The notes under the pieces: model-generated
Told to the model about the DNA's origin: nothing
What the model saw: the letters and a program-made list of their open reading frames with translations, nothing else
The model's database searches: none
Assembly: GCA_941918925.1 (NCBI GenBank)
Contig: OW799234.1
Span: 75,908,543 to 75,972,542 of the forward strand
Length of the DNA: 64,000 nucleotides
Source of the DNA: Phyto melanocephala
Taxonomy: Eukaryota; Arthropoda; Insecta; Diptera; Rhinophoridae
Reading direction: 5' to 3'
Shown: piece after piece, positions 10,838-22,609 of the stretch
Layout of the letters: each line of letters begins with the position of its first letter
Numbering within the stretch: the stretch's first letter is position 1
Made by a program: the position numbers and the translations under genes

Positions 10838-11037
10838 AAGGCACATTTATTCATTAGGTAATTGCAGTTCGGAGAGAACTTTTTTGTTAATGTTTTTTAT
10901 ATATTAAGTTTGACATTTTAAATAAACGAGAGAGTAGAGAGAATCGTTTTTTTATCTATAGATTTTGACATCTAAAATGTAAAATAAGTAAAGAAAAAAT
11001 AATCATCTGACAAATCAAGGCTAATAAAATATATTTG
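10838..11037. mobile_element. Degraded hAT-like MITE
   Basis: AAGGCACATTTATTCATTAG at the left and GCAGTTCGGAGAGAAC, then AAGTTTGACATTTTAAATAA, follow the order of the copies at 7105 and 9605. The right terminal repeat is mostly lost. No target duplication could be assigned. Confidence 0.6.
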
Positions 11038-12215
11038 TGGTAATAAAGTAAAACTGCATATGTCTGCTTTTATAGTTTTCCAGTAAAGCATTTTTATATG
11101 TTTGATTTGATATTTATATAAAAAATATTCCGCACTGTATTATTTCAAAATCATATAGATTTTTTAATTAAGTTATAGGTTAAAGTAAGTTATTATTCCA
11201 AATTATATTTTTCGTCAAAAAATATATGTATATTCTAAAATCTTTACTCTATAATATCCTGTAAAGTTGTCCAAAATGGCTAAAACTTCTTCTAAACATA
11301 GTTTAAAATTTCGGAACTGCAATGTCATTCTAATCTCAAGTTTACCTTTTACTGAGTTAAGCAGTTATTCCCGTTTTTCACAGATTAATAAGTTTGTAAA
11401 TGTTATTCAACTTAACTTCATCGCTTGTCAGAAAAAGACTACTCTTACAAAATTGCGATTTTGAAATTTCATCACTTGTCAGACAAAATATTTAGCAATA
11501 ATTTGCCATAAACATTAATGTAAAAATCTATAAATTAAAAAAATAATACTAAAATAAAACAGTCAAATTGTTAATCCTTAATCGATTCTTGCCATTTTCA
11601 TAATTTAAAAAAAAAATATTTTCTAACATTTTCATAATTCTTCTGACCACATATACCAACTAGTTAAAAAAACAAAAAAAAAACAGAAAAATTAATCACA
11701 TAAAATAATGTAAGACTACCGCTGATGATAATGATGAGGGTTATTGTTTTGTCTTGCTCACTTTTTGACCACAAAATTAAACAACAGAAGTCTAGACAAA
11801 GAGCAGACAATTGCTGTGAACCCCTGAAGTTGGCGAAGTTATTACAGAGCGAACATGTATGAAAATGCAAACTGATTTGGTTAAGTCCAAGTCGTAATGT
11901 GGAGCACAATTCATGCTAAAGCCTTTAAAAGCTAACATTTACAATTTAAAGCAGAAAAAAATTGTTTAAATTATTTGTTTACAAAGAACTTGGTTTAAAA
12001 AAAATTTAATTTTCACTAGCGGGTTAATGCAAATAGTTTCATAAATTGATTATGTATGGAATACCAAAAATCCAATCTGCAGAAAAGAATAACTTTTAAA
12101 ATTTTGTTTCTTGCCGCAACTACATAAACAAGCACTACAACGTAACAAATATTATCTTTTCAAACAATAACAAACTAATGTTTTTCATTGTTTAAGCATT
12201 TTTTCTTTTCATTAC
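11038..12215. other. No gene recognised
   Basis: AT-rich spacer. The minus frame at 11664-11909 and the plus frame at 11267-11464 have no recognisable domain. Confidence 0.35.
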
Positions 12216-12217
12216 TA

Positions 12218-12975
12218 CCCTGTAGGAAATGTCACTAGTGAATCAGTACTGATTCACTATTGACACTGTCACCAGTACTACTGACTTATTATACCCCCGA
12301 CAATGCTTTTTTACTATAGACACTTACCATGTGCGTGTCATTGGAAATCTACTACTGACACTGGTACTACTGAGTACGTAGCTCTATAAGGACCATATGT
12401 AGACATTGTCACCAGAGATTCACTAGTTCATTTTAGCAATTCTAGTCTACACTTTTGGTACTTTTATAGTGTAAATGTCAGTAGCGAATCTGTACTGACC
12501 CACTGTTGACACAGTCACCAGTACTAGTGACTTATTATACCCCCGACAATGCTTTTTTACTATAGACACTTACCATGTGCGTGTCATTGGAAATCTACTA
12601 CTGACACTGGTACTACTGAGAAGGTAGTTCTTTAAGGACCATATGTAGACATTGTCACCAGAGATTCAATAGTGCATTTAAGTAATTCTAGTCTACACTT
12701 TTGATACTTTTCTGAAATAGACGTCGTTAATGAAACTTTTGTTAAAATATGATGTTTTATTTAAAAAAATTAAGAAATTCATTAAATATCAAATATTAAA
12801 AGTAAATAAGGTACATTTCAATTAATTAGAATTCTTATTTATTGTATATACATTTTCTCATCAAAGAAAATGAAATAAAATGTAGACACTTTGTTGACAA
12901 TGTCGCCAAAAAGTCACCACAATAGTCGACAAAACTGGTGACTTGGAGACACTTGCCCCCAGGTTTCCTTCAGGG
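12218..12975. mobile_element. Unclassified DNA transposon relic with CCCTG termini
   Basis: The left end CCCTGTAGGAAA and the right end TTTCCTTCAGGG are imperfect inverted repeats, each bordered by the dinucleotide TA (12216-12217 and 12976-12977). The first two thirds is a tandem duplication (see 12222-12713). The last third contains further GTCACC/GGTGAC words (12898-12946). No coding capacity. The TA flanks would fit a TA-targeting superfamily, but the termini do not match one that I can name. Confidence 0.55.
12222..12713. repeat. Two tandem units of 246 bp
   Basis: Landmarks repeat with a constant offset of 246. TTATTATACCCCCGACAATG ends near 12307 and again near 12553; TTACCATGTGCGTGTCATTG and GACCATATGTAGACATTGTC also repeat. 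Each unit is rich in short palindromic words such as GTCACCAGT, CACTGGTACTACTGA and ACTAGTGA. Confidence 0.9.
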
Positions 12976-12977
12976 TA

Positions 12978-13778
12978 TTTACAGCAAAAGAACATATACA
13001 TATACAAGTAAAAATATGTGTTTATCTATGTATATGCTCATATATGGCAATAACATGAAAACTTGTAAGTGATCAAAAAGGAACTAAAATTTAAATAAAT
13101 TCAATAACTAAAATATTTTTAGTCAGTTCTATTCTGCAAGTCTTTTTTTTTTTTTTTGACAATTTGTGACTTAGTCACCATTCTGTTTTGTTTATCTGAT
13201 TATGAAATTTTGAATGTTAGTCTTAAGTCTTCCTGTTGCAAAAAAATAAAAAATTAAAAAATCATTCTACGTTTACTTTAAAATACAATAGCATTAGAAT
13301 CCATTCACTTTTGAATTTGTGTTTTTAAAAAACCACAAAAAAACCTTATTATTACTGCAGTAATCATTTAAACCTGACGAAAGACACTTAAATACCAAAA
13401 TTTCGCAAACTCTTTTTTTCAGTTATCAATAAGCATAAATGAAAAAAATAAATAAGAAAAAAAACAATTTGGTTAAGCAAATAAGTAACTACTCATACCT
13501 CTATGTTCATTGATCACGCTAGACTCATGTTTAAATGTTTGTTCTTTTTTCATCTCCAATTCAATTTAATATTCAGTTACACGACTACATAAGGAACATT
13601 TAACATGAGAAGATTTAATTTGAGCCATCATGCTTGGGGGCATGTTGTACTTTTTCATTTTGCAATTGATGCCGTTTTTTTGCGAAAACGGTTTTTTGAC
13701 ATTAGAAAATAACGTCAAATATCTATTTCCTATAAAGGAGTTGTATTTTTTACAAAGAACAAATAAAATACAATTTTA
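12978..13778. other. No gene recognised
   Basis: AT-rich spacer with a T15 tract near 13143. No motif or repeat recognised. Confidence 0.35.
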
Positions 13779-14120
13779 AATATTTTATTTGGTTGTTGGG
13801 CTAAAGCTAGACTGTATGCATTTTACTGGTGCATATACCAGGTCGTCAGTAGACCTTTTTACCCAAATTGTTGAAAAAATTTAAAATGTTAAAAGTTTTA
13901 TTTTCAAATCCACATTAACAAAATAAGAATTCAAAAATAAAACAAAAAACTCTAAAAAAAAACTTTCTTAAAAACCTAACCAATGTTTTTCCTTTAACAT
14001 TTGCTTGTATAAATGGCAACCGAAAAATAAAATTTTCATTTATAAATAATTACTAAATATTTACTTTCACCAGTGAAATGCATATAGACCAGCTTAAACC
14101 AAACAGCCAAATAAAATATT
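13779..14120. mobile_element. MITE with about 53-bp terminal inverted repeats
   Basis: The left arm 13779-13831 (AATATTTTATTTGGTTGTTG ... ATGCATTTTACTGGTG) is the imperfect complement of the right arm 14068-14120 (CACCAGTGAAATGCATATAG ... CCAAATAAAATATT), with roughly 80 percent agreement. The interior is AT-rich and non-coding. Total 342 bp. No target duplication was assigned, so the superfamily is unknown. Confidence 0.7.
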
Positions 14121-14489
14121 GAAAGATTAGTTTGGAGCATATCTCGAATAATTTAGTAAATCATTTACAATTTTAAAATTTTTTAATTGGGTAAGAGAAA
14201 TATTCAAATTTTTCTTCCACATCTTTATATTCTCGTTTTGAAAAATTTTAAACCAACTGAAACTGAAAATTATTTATCGTAGACAAAAACTAAAAAAAAA
14301 AATTATTTTGACGAGTGCCGACACATTATTGAAAAAAACTTGACACTACCTGAGAAAGTTTAAAAAAACAATCAGCTAATTGAATACGAGTACCTTATTT
14401 ATATAACTTGGGCGAATTCATATTTTTTCATACAGAGTTTGACATTCTCATAAGTCTTTAATTGATTGATTGAGAATCGCTTAAGAATT

Positions 14490-14735
14490 TTCTATCTGTC
14501 ATGTCTTTGCTAAGTTCAGTTTTTTGAAGCCCCCTTATATCGCTTAGACCCATATGTGCTGTCAAAATATCATAAATATTTAGGAGCAGATCGATATTTA
14601 AAATTAGAAAAATCGTAAGTAAAAAATTAAAAAAAAATCAATAAATTTAAAACCAAAACAACTTCCATATAAACGTGGTATACTAGGGAGATGGAAAATG
14701 GTTTCGAATCTCGGTAGATCTCTGCAACCAATATT
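14490..14735 (+). mobile_element. Type II Helentron fragment
   Basis: CAGTTTTTTGAAGCCCCC, TAAATATTTAGGAGCAGATC and the tRNA-like block (GTATACTAGGGAGATGG, GTTTCGAATCTCGG) are in type II order. Both termini are lost. The stretch before it (14121-14489) holds only a possible end of a degraded MITE (GAATACGAGTACC near 14383). Confidence 0.6.
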
Positions 14736-15126
14736 TTTTTTAGATACATAGAAACATTAACTTTTTTGTTATTTTAAACAATAGGATGTTTGTAAGCGTA
14801 TAAAATCATTATAAGGAATAATAAAACACATAAACTTATTTCATATTAATGAAAAGAAAATTGTGAAAAAATTTAACCACCATATTATTGGCATCAAATA
14901 AAAGGGCTTGACTTGTAGATTTGAGTAAACTATGAAAACCTTAAAATCCAAGACACAGTCCCCAGAAAAATGGCGAATAATTTTTTTTCTCAAGCTAATC
15001 AATATAGTTGTCAAAAAAAGGGCTTGACAGAATCAATTATGGCGTAGGAAATAATAAAACAACATGGCGTCTAACATTAAATCTGAGTTACACTGTGGTC
15101 GCTTTACCTATGTACATAATGGTGAA
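14736..15126. other. No gene recognised
   Basis: AT-rich spacer. The frame starting at 15008 runs into the foldback repeat and is not credible as a gene. Confidence 0.35.
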
Positions 15127-15634
15127 GGTGAAATTATCAGCCCAGCTGATAAGGAAACTTTTTGTCAAAATTTTCCCTGGTTTAATTTATTATTGCAGGG
15201 ATGGCAAATGTGATTTTGGCTTTGGTATTAAACAATTAAATTAAGTGTACTTATTTGATTAGAAATTTACCAAATGTATGTACATATATTTTTTGCTTTT
15301 GCATAATTTATAATGTGTTTCACAAATATATATTCCTTTTTTAATTAGATTTTATTAAAATAAACATAACATTACAACTTTTCCATTCCTGATATACGAA
15401 TTGGCCTTGACAGAAAACACCCCTTAAAAAGTTGCTTTGTTGTATTATTTCGCCGTTGCACATACCTGTATGAATATGCCTTGAGTACACTTAAGTAAAT
15501 TGTTTAATATCGAAACTAAAATCACATTTTCCATCCCTGCAATAATAAATTAAATCAGGGCAAATTCGACTAATTTAGACAAAATGTTTCCCCATCAGCT
15601 GGGCTGATAATTTCACCTGCATAAATTCGCCTTG
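15127..15634. mobile_element. Foldback cluster of hAT-like MITE ends
   Basis: The arm 15127-15250 and the arm 15485-15617 are inverted copies of about 125 bp (GGTGAAATTATCAGCCCAGC against GCTGGGCTGATAATTTCACC; TTGCAGGGATGGCAAATG against CCATCCCTGCAA). Inside the loop, TACCTGTATGAATATGCCTTG (15463-15483) is the other end of the same MITE family as 10419-10579. The outer right end TAAATTCGCCTTG stops at 15634. The simplest reading is one MITE in minus orientation next to a second partial copy, giving a structure able to fold back on itself. Confidence 0.6.
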
Positions 15635-16512
15635 CGCACACGTCTACAGTTTTTAATCAAATTTATGGCTTGGATTATCTAAAATACTGTCAGGTGGAAT
15701 AAATTATAACAGTTTAATTTTTCTTAGTTTTAATAAATTACACCTGTAATTTAGCTACACAATTTTGTGTAGTAAAATGATGTATGAATCTGTTGTTCCA
15801 CTCGCCATCATTTACCATTCGTGCCCCATAATAGCTTGTGAAAATAGTACTTTCAAACCTTTGTCTCAAATTTCGTTTATACTGTTGAATTAATTTAAAA
15901 TAATAAAGTTAACTTTTTAAGAAACATATCGACGGTCACATATAAAACGGCACTAACTCATATTTTACGAAATTGAGTTTTTCACTAATTCCAAAATAAA
16001 TATTTTACACACTATCAAAATAACAGATTTACAAACAATTTAACAAAAGAAGTTCCATCATGATAATACAGTTTTTACTACGTTTTTTTCTTCTACGGTA
16101 AAGTTAAAACTGTTTGAGTTAGACCCTTCATACTTGTGACCAAAAATATAAAGGAATTTCACTCATGATAGTAATAATAATTTCGATGATTCTAAAGGCT
16201 AATGAAAATAAAACTATATAACATTTTTAAAGCATTGAGCTAGAGAAACTAACAATATTTATGTGCACACATGCAATTGTGTTTCTTAAATTATGATAAA
16301 AAATGACATTAAAAAGATGTCAGGCAAACAAGCATAACCACAAACAAAAATACAAACGATATTATACTCGAAATGTAGTTGTTGCTAGTTTAGATATTTC
16401 CCAATTTTTGCGAATATATAAAATTTTATGGGTTGATTCAATGATGATGATGACTCCAACGATGATATTCACTAACAAACTAAATGGAAACTGAACTGAA
16501 AAGAAACAAATA
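15635..16512. other. No gene recognised
   Basis: AT-rich spacer. Short frames at 16303-16568 on both strands show no domain. Confidence 0.35.
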
Positions 16513-16684
16513 ACAGTGCTATATTCGGCCGTGCCGAATCTTATATACTCTTTACAATGTGTAGTCATGTCATACCAATTGTTTGTATCACCATTAATCT
16601 CATATGAAGCACGTACATATGTACATATAAAAACATCCCATTGTATAATTATAAATTGAGTTTACGTATGTGTTTAAAAAAAAA

Positions 16685-19407
16685 CAAGTAAGAGCACTAT
16701 ATTCGGCTGTGCCGAATCTTTTATACCCACCACCAATTTTATGTACATTTGAAGCACAATATTTATTATTTTGTTAATCGCCATAGAATAATCTCTTTAT
16801 AATAAAATATGTATAACTTTCTAGAGAGAGGGTGGTTAAATTTTAAGGGCCCATGTTTAAGGTGAACCACATCTAAACTTCAACTTTTTTCTTGTATTTC
16901 ATTTGACATTTCTCAATCTCAGACTAACTCAATTTGAACCGTGGAAAGATACGCAATCGAGCAACGCTTTTAAATATTAAAGATTTCTATAAAAATGGGT
17001 GTTCAAATCAAAATGCATTTTGTGCACTTCGTAATTCTTTTGGTCAACATAATCGTTCGAATTCGTCCACAATCGTGAGAATTGTAAAAAATATTTAAAT
17101 GTCTGCAAAGCAGGTCTGTATGAAATGTGAAAACATCTGTGAATGCCATCTTAGTTCGTTGAATGGGAAACATTGCTGTTTTTCACGATAACGTGGCAAA
17201 AGAGCAAGCAACCTCGACTCATCATCGTGCCCAACAATCGAGCATCAACAGTGTCATTGAAAATTTGGACTATCGGATCGTGGTGTGCCGCCTAGGTTGG
17301 GGGCCATTTGGCCGATATTTTGTTCCATACATAATTGAAGCATACAAAAAATTATCGTTATAAAAATAAATGATAATAATTTCATAATAATTTTATTCAA
17401 AATCAACATAGTCCCTTAAAATTAAACCACCCATTATAACTTCGGTATGCTATTAAAAAGTTTTCGTAAATTTAGTCTTTCAATGAAAGTGGCCGTTAAA
17501 ATATGCGTGTCAATAAAGTTTCTGCTAATAAACATAACTCAGATATTTCAATATAGTCCTTTAGTATTCCAAAATCTTTATTCATAGAGAATTTACATGA
17601 ATTTAAGAGGAAGAAAGTGAATTTAAGGTTAAATTTTAAGGGCCACAGGGTAATTTAAAATATACATTCTCTGTATTTTTCTAAAACGGGAAATTTATTA
17701 GTAAGATTTTGATTTTTAAACTTCTATAACATTTTGCTTTTAAAAGATTTTCAAACGAAATAAGTTTTGTATGATTTTAAAATTTGTTAGCCATTACTAC
17801 ATGAAAATAAATTGTTTATAATGTTTAGAGATAATTTTTTTTTACTTAGGTCAAAATTTTCCTAAATTCCTATTTTTAATAGAGCATAACTTCAGGAGAA
17901 CATAAGCATAAGTTGTTAGCATGCCATCTAGTAGTTACTAGTAGAGTCATCTATCTTATCATCTTTATCTTATATTTAGCTACAGTACAATAAATGGCGC
18001 AGTGTAAGATGAATAAATGCTAATATATATGACTAATATATTTTTATAAAAATTTAAGGAAAAAAGTGTCCGTTATAACGAAGACTTTGACCAAAAAACC
18101 ATGTTTGCAAAATTTCAGAATCGTACATATAGTTTTGTCAGTTTTATTACGTTTTAAATTTGAAATATACACTGTGCGGTATACATTTTCGTACATTTTT
18201 ATCTATAACTCTTTTCCTAATTCATAGATTTAAGCGTTTTTCAGGGAAAAATATTCTTTTGACACGATAAATATATATTCGAAGTTTCATGACTACGTTT
18301 ATGCGTCTGGACACAATTCAAAAGTGAAAGTGGGCGTTATAGTAGGCGTGTCAAAGTTATTTTTGCGAATGAGTACAACTTAGGTGTTTCAATATAGTCC
18401 TTTATTATTCCAAAATATTTATTAATAGAGAAATTATATGAATTTAAGGTAAAACGTTATATGAGAGGTGGGCGTAAAAGTGGGCGTGGCACCTTAATTT
18501 TTTGGCATAGTAATGAAATTGCCTAGGGGGATAGACGTAGCAAAATTTATCATCATATCTTTAATTTTAGCGGTTTTATGAGCTTTTAAATTTCATTAAC
18601 GGTAGATAACGTGAAAAGTGGGCGTTATAGTAGGCGTGTCAAAGTTATTTTTTCGAATGAGTACAACTGAGGTGCTTCAATATAGGCCATTCTTATTCCA
18701 AAATCTTTATTAATAAGGAAATTATATGAATTTTAGTTAAAACGTTATGTGGGAGGTGGGCGTAAAAGTGGGCGTGGCAGATTGATTTTCCGTTACAAGA
18801 AAGCGTGTCACCAGAAAGCAAAGTGTGCAAAATTTCAGAGTCCTACATCCATTTTTGTTGCTTTTATGACGTTTTTGTTTTTAAATATACCGAAAAATAC
18901 ACTGTGCGGTATAAATTTTCGTACATTTTGATCGATAACTCTTCTCCTAATGCATTAATTTAGACAATTTTCAGGGAAAAATATTGTTTTTACTCAGGAA
19001 ATATATATTCGAAGTTTCATGAGTCTACGTTAATGCGTTCGGACACAATTCCATTTTATTCGATGTTCGAAGGACACGGTTTTTTCGACCTACTCTTGCT
19101 TTTCGAGCTATAACTCTCTTCCTAATATTCCGATTTAGCCCATTTTCAATACCAAACAAACCTTGTCTATAAGAAAGATTCTGGCAAAATTTGAGCACCC
19201 TAGCTTTTTCGGTGCGACCTCTATCGTGCTTTCAACAGACGGACAGACGGACAGACGGACAGACGGACGGACATAGCTAGATCGTCATAAAAAAAACCAC
19301 GATTCAGAATATATATACTTTATGGGGTCTAAAATGGATATTTCGATGTGTTACAAACGGAATGACAAAATGAATATACCCCCACCATTTTTTTGGTGGC
19401 GGGTATA
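16685..19407 (-). mobile_element. Type I Helentron, large, with MITE cargo
   Basis: On the minus strand it starts TATACCCGCCACC and ends at the hairpin TTCGGC-ACA-GCCGAA (16702-16716 on plus) and CTCTTACTTG. It carries the mariner MITE (16824-17434), about 288-bp modules with GTGGGCGTTATAGTAGGCG at 18329 and 18617, the conserved 5' third (AAACAAACCTTGTCTATAAG) and a GGACAGACGGACAGACGG tract (19236-19270). It sits between A residues (T on the element strand) with no duplication. The 60-residue open frame at 18749-18931 is not a gene: its counterpart appears in the copy at 29893. Confidence 0.85.
16824..17434 (+). mobile_element. Mariner-derived MITE, copy 1
   Basis: The terminal repeats are GGGTGGTTAAATTTTAAGGG at the left and CCCTTAAAATTAAACCACCC at the right, with TA on both sides. 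The plus strand keeps the two ends of a transposase gene: ERYAIEQRF and NGCSNQNAFCALRNSFGQHN near 16945-17060 (helix-turn-helix part), and NLDYRI followed by a GGHL-like C-terminal end near 17262-17330. The catalytic middle is gone. It is the same family as 28228-28843 and 57786-58385. Confidence 0.8.
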
Positions 19408-19853
19408 AAAAGTTAAAAAAATGATAGAAAAGTAAATAAAATAACAAAAAAAAAAAAATTTTTGGCTCAGCTGGGTTTCGATGCCTCGTTCCCCTAACCA
19501 GTATACCATATTTGTATGTATTTATGAATGTATGTTGTTGTTGTGAAAAAAACGAGTTGGTCATGGTTTTTTCCTTATATCTCAGTTGTTTATTTACTGA
19601 TGTTTCTAATTTTCAAACCGATCTACCTGCGAATATTTTTGATATTTTAATACCTTACCCGGGTCCAAGCGATGTCGGGGGGCCTCAAAAAGTTGATTTC
19701 AACATACACACGGACAGATGGTCAGACGGACAGACTGACAGAGTTAATTGACTCCCCTATTCATAAGCTTTCAAAAAAATATACACTATATGGGGTCGGA
19801 AATGAAAATTGTAGAAGTTTTACACGGAATAACAAACCTATATATACCCTTTT

Positions 19854-20901
19854 TATACCCTTCACCTGTGGTTCACAAGGGTGTATTTAGCTTTGTCATT
19901 CCGTTTGTAATTTCTACAATTTTCATTTCCGACCCCATAAAGTATATATTTTCTGAAAGCTTATGAATAGAGGAGTCGATAAAGCCCTGACCGTCTGCCC
20001 GTCTGTCCATGTGTTGGTTGAAATCAACTTTTAGAAGCAACTATATGTTCCTCAGATCTCTATATGGTATCAATCTCTTAGAAATATCCAGGAATGAATC
20101 ACTATTTAAATTCAGCACAATCGCCCCATAACTTTCTGAGATATGAGCAAAAAACCACGACCACCTCGTTTTTTTTCACAATTACAACAACAACATACAT
20201 ACATACATACATACATACATACATACATACATACATACATACATACATACATACATACATACATACATACATACATACATACATACATACATACATACAT
20301 ACATACATACATACATACATACATACATACATACATACATACATACATACATACATACATACATACATACATACATACATACATACATACATACATACAT
20401 ACATACATACATACATACATACATACATACATACATACATACATACATACATACATACATACATACATACATACATACATACATACATACATACATACAT
20501 ACATACATACATACATACATACATACATACATACATAGATACATACATACATACATACATACATACATGTAAAAAACATACCAAAAAAAGAAAAATTACA
20601 AAAAAAATATAATAAAAATAAAAAAAAATAATAAAAAAAAAATACCAAAAAAAATTTTAAAAAAATTTAAAAAAAAATATAAAATAAAATAATAAAATAT
20701 AAATAAGATATTAAATAAAATAAAATAAAATAAATTTTTTTTGGCTCAGCTGGGATTCGATCCACATTTATTCTAACCTGTATAGACATATGTACGTATT
20801 TTATATGAGATGAATGGTGATACAAACAATTGTTATTGCATGACTACACGTTGTGAAGGGTATATAAGATTTGGCACGGCCGAATATAGCACTGTTACTT
20901 G
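19854..20901 (+). mobile_element. Type II Helentron with CATA expansion and inner inversion
   Basis: It starts TATACCCTTCACCTGTGG and follows type II order up to GAGATATGAGC and ACAACAACATA. A CATA array follows (20194-20568). The segment 20580-20790 then reads in the opposite sense: an A-rich tract, GGCTCAGCTGGGATTCGATC, CTAACCTGTATAG. The normal 3' part resumes (GATGAATGGTGATACAAAC, TTGTGAAGGGTATATAAG, hairpin, GTTACTTG). It is inserted between T residues inside the 5' terminal repeat of the older element 16513-20917. Confidence 0.8.
20194..20568. repeat. CATA tetranucleotide microsatellite, about 94 units
   Basis: 86 perfect CATA units run from 20194 to 20537. One C to G change follows, then about 7 more units. 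Complete type II elements elsewhere have only two or three CATA units at this place (5838-5858, 54124-54134). The array has no stop codon in several frames on both strands, which creates long but meaningless open frames. Confidence 0.97.
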
Positions 20902-20917
20902 TTCACTGAAGGGTATA

Positions 20918-21778
20918 AAAAAATTCGAAATCAATAACAACAAATTTAAAATATTTCATAATTTAAAATCATTTAAAATATTGAATTAAAAGAAACCTTA
21001 AAAACCCAATTTTTAAATAAACTGTTAGATGAATTGTAGTGTTGCCAAGAACAAAGCTCCTTATGTATATTACCGCTCTTCTCTCACTATAATATTTGTC
21101 TAGGCAATAATTGTCGGCGTTACTTCCCTTAAATAAAAGGAAAAACCAACAAAGATTAAAGTAATTGAAATTTCAAAAATTACTTTCATATATTCGCAGT
21201 CAATTGTAAAACCAAATACCCACACACTTGTTGAAGATGTTAAATTTAATGGCAACATAAAAAACAAACATAAAACACAAGAACATGATTAATATTTTGA
21301 TAGAGCAATACCAAAAAAGTTCATTTATTTGGATTGATTTACTTGCACACGTGTTTGTTTTATAGTATTTGATTTCAACTATGTCAACAAAATTTATTAA
21401 AATGGCCAAAGTACAGTTCGTTTTTGATATGAATATGGTCTAATAGTCGACTGCTCCCTCATTGTATTCACGGATCCAGCGACTGTTAGGGATGATATAA
21501 AATTTCTCGGGAGCTAGAAAAGCAGTAAGGATCCGCACTAGTATAAATACAAAAACATAGAAGCATTGAAAAAAGTTTTAAATAAAAATTCTGTTTAATT
21601 CATAATTTTTTAATACCTTTTCAAAACAAACGGTTAATATTGCTCTGCAATTTTACTTTATATATGTGTGGTAAATAAAATAATAAAAATAACTTGGGAG
21701 CTTATGTACGTCAGGTGGCGTGTTCCTGGTACAAGTTTGACTTCAGTAAGATAGCAAATTTTTTGTTTGTTTTAAATA
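20918..21778. other. No gene recognised
   Basis: AT-rich spacer. The minus frame 21200-21409 has no recognisable domain. Confidence 0.35.
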
Positions 21779-21788
21779 TATTCTTTCA

Positions 21789-22073
21789 CTTGCTTGTGCC
21801 CGCGACTTCGTCTGCGTAGTTATCGGGAGGTAGACTTAGTATTAACAATAAGAAAAAATATATACAACAAAAACAACCCGTTTAGGATGTATGATGATGA
21901 GTTTGCCAACGACTTCGCGTTATTATCGCGATAAAAAGTAGCCTATGTGTTAATCTAGGTCGTTATCTATCTGTGTGCGAATTTCATTTCGTTTCGTTCA
22001 GCCGTTTTTGCGTGATTGAGTAACAAATATCCAAACATACAAACATTTATTTTTATTACATTAGTAGGATATG
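21789..22073 (+). mobile_element. RTE-type LINE 3' end (or SINE) with 10-bp duplication
   Basis: It contains CCCGCGACTTCGTCTGCG, AAAAGTAGCCTATGTGTTA, TTCAGCCGTTTTTGCGTGA and the terminal TTACATTAGTAGGAT. These are conserved words in the 3' untranslated part of RTE-clade LINEs and related SINEs of insects. It is flanked by the perfect 10-bp duplication TATTCTTTCA (21779-21788 and 22074-22083), so it is a target-primed insertion of 285 bp. No coding capacity. Confidence 0.8.
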
Positions 22074-22083
22074 TATTCTTTCA

Positions 22084-22609
22084 TATGCTTTTAAATTTAA
22101 CATTTTCTCATGTGCTCTTCTTTCACAAAACTTTTATATTTTAGACGGTTTACCACTTTTGCTTTCAGACTTGCACAGGTTCTTTTTTTGCTCTGCTTGC
22201 CTTCCACTAATTCTTTTATTTATTTATTAAAGAACAATATTCCTTCATTCAAGTAGATTCGTTGATTCATTCATTCATTTTAGTAGATAATATGTTTACC
22301 ATATTGTGTCGCTTGATAATGGAGCTACAAAGTGTCGGTATTTTGGAACAAATCCATATGATAGTGCTTTAGATAATTTCTGTGTAATGCATGATCTTGA
22401 TAAGCATTAGTGCTTTTAGTGGTACTATCTGATCGTACATGTGATTGTAGCAGGAGTAAGCTAGAACATCATGGGACATTTTGTTATATATTCGGCTGGT
22501 ATAATCTGGAGTGGCATTAAAGCCTTTTACTTAAAATTTAAGAAAAATAATTTTTTCTTAAGCACAATGTCAGTTTGCCCGAAAATACATTTAAAACACA
22601 ACAATTAAC
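22084..22609. other. No gene recognised
   Basis: AT-rich spacer with a short ATTC-type repeat near 22255-22280. Confidence 0.35.

Larger units (their letters stand above)
16513..20917 (-). mobile_element. Type II Helentron split by two later Helentrons
   Basis: The 3' part (hairpin TTCGGCCGTGCCGAA, then TTGTATCACCATTAATCTC, AAACATCCCATTGTA, GTTTACGTATGTG) is 16513-16684. The middle (GGCTCAGCTGGGTTTCGATG, CCTTACCCGGGTCC, the GGACAGA tract, GACTCCCCTATTCATAAGC) is 19408-19853. The last 16 bases of the 5' end, TTCACTGAAGGGTATA, are 20902-20917. A type I element (16685-19407) and a second type II element (19854-20901) interrupt it. Removing both restores the continuous type II order, which proves the order of insertion. 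Confidence 0.8.

Noticed and set aside
18749..18931. Open frame starting MGGGRKSGRG, also at 29893-30075
   Set aside because: It repeats because it lies in the same part of two type I Helentrons. The composition follows the GTGGGCG modules and there is no known domain.
20094..20648. Long open frames on both strands encoding HTYI or CMYV repeats
   Set aside because: They come only from the CATA microsatellite, which has no stop codon in those frames. No start context or flanking coding sequence supports a gene.
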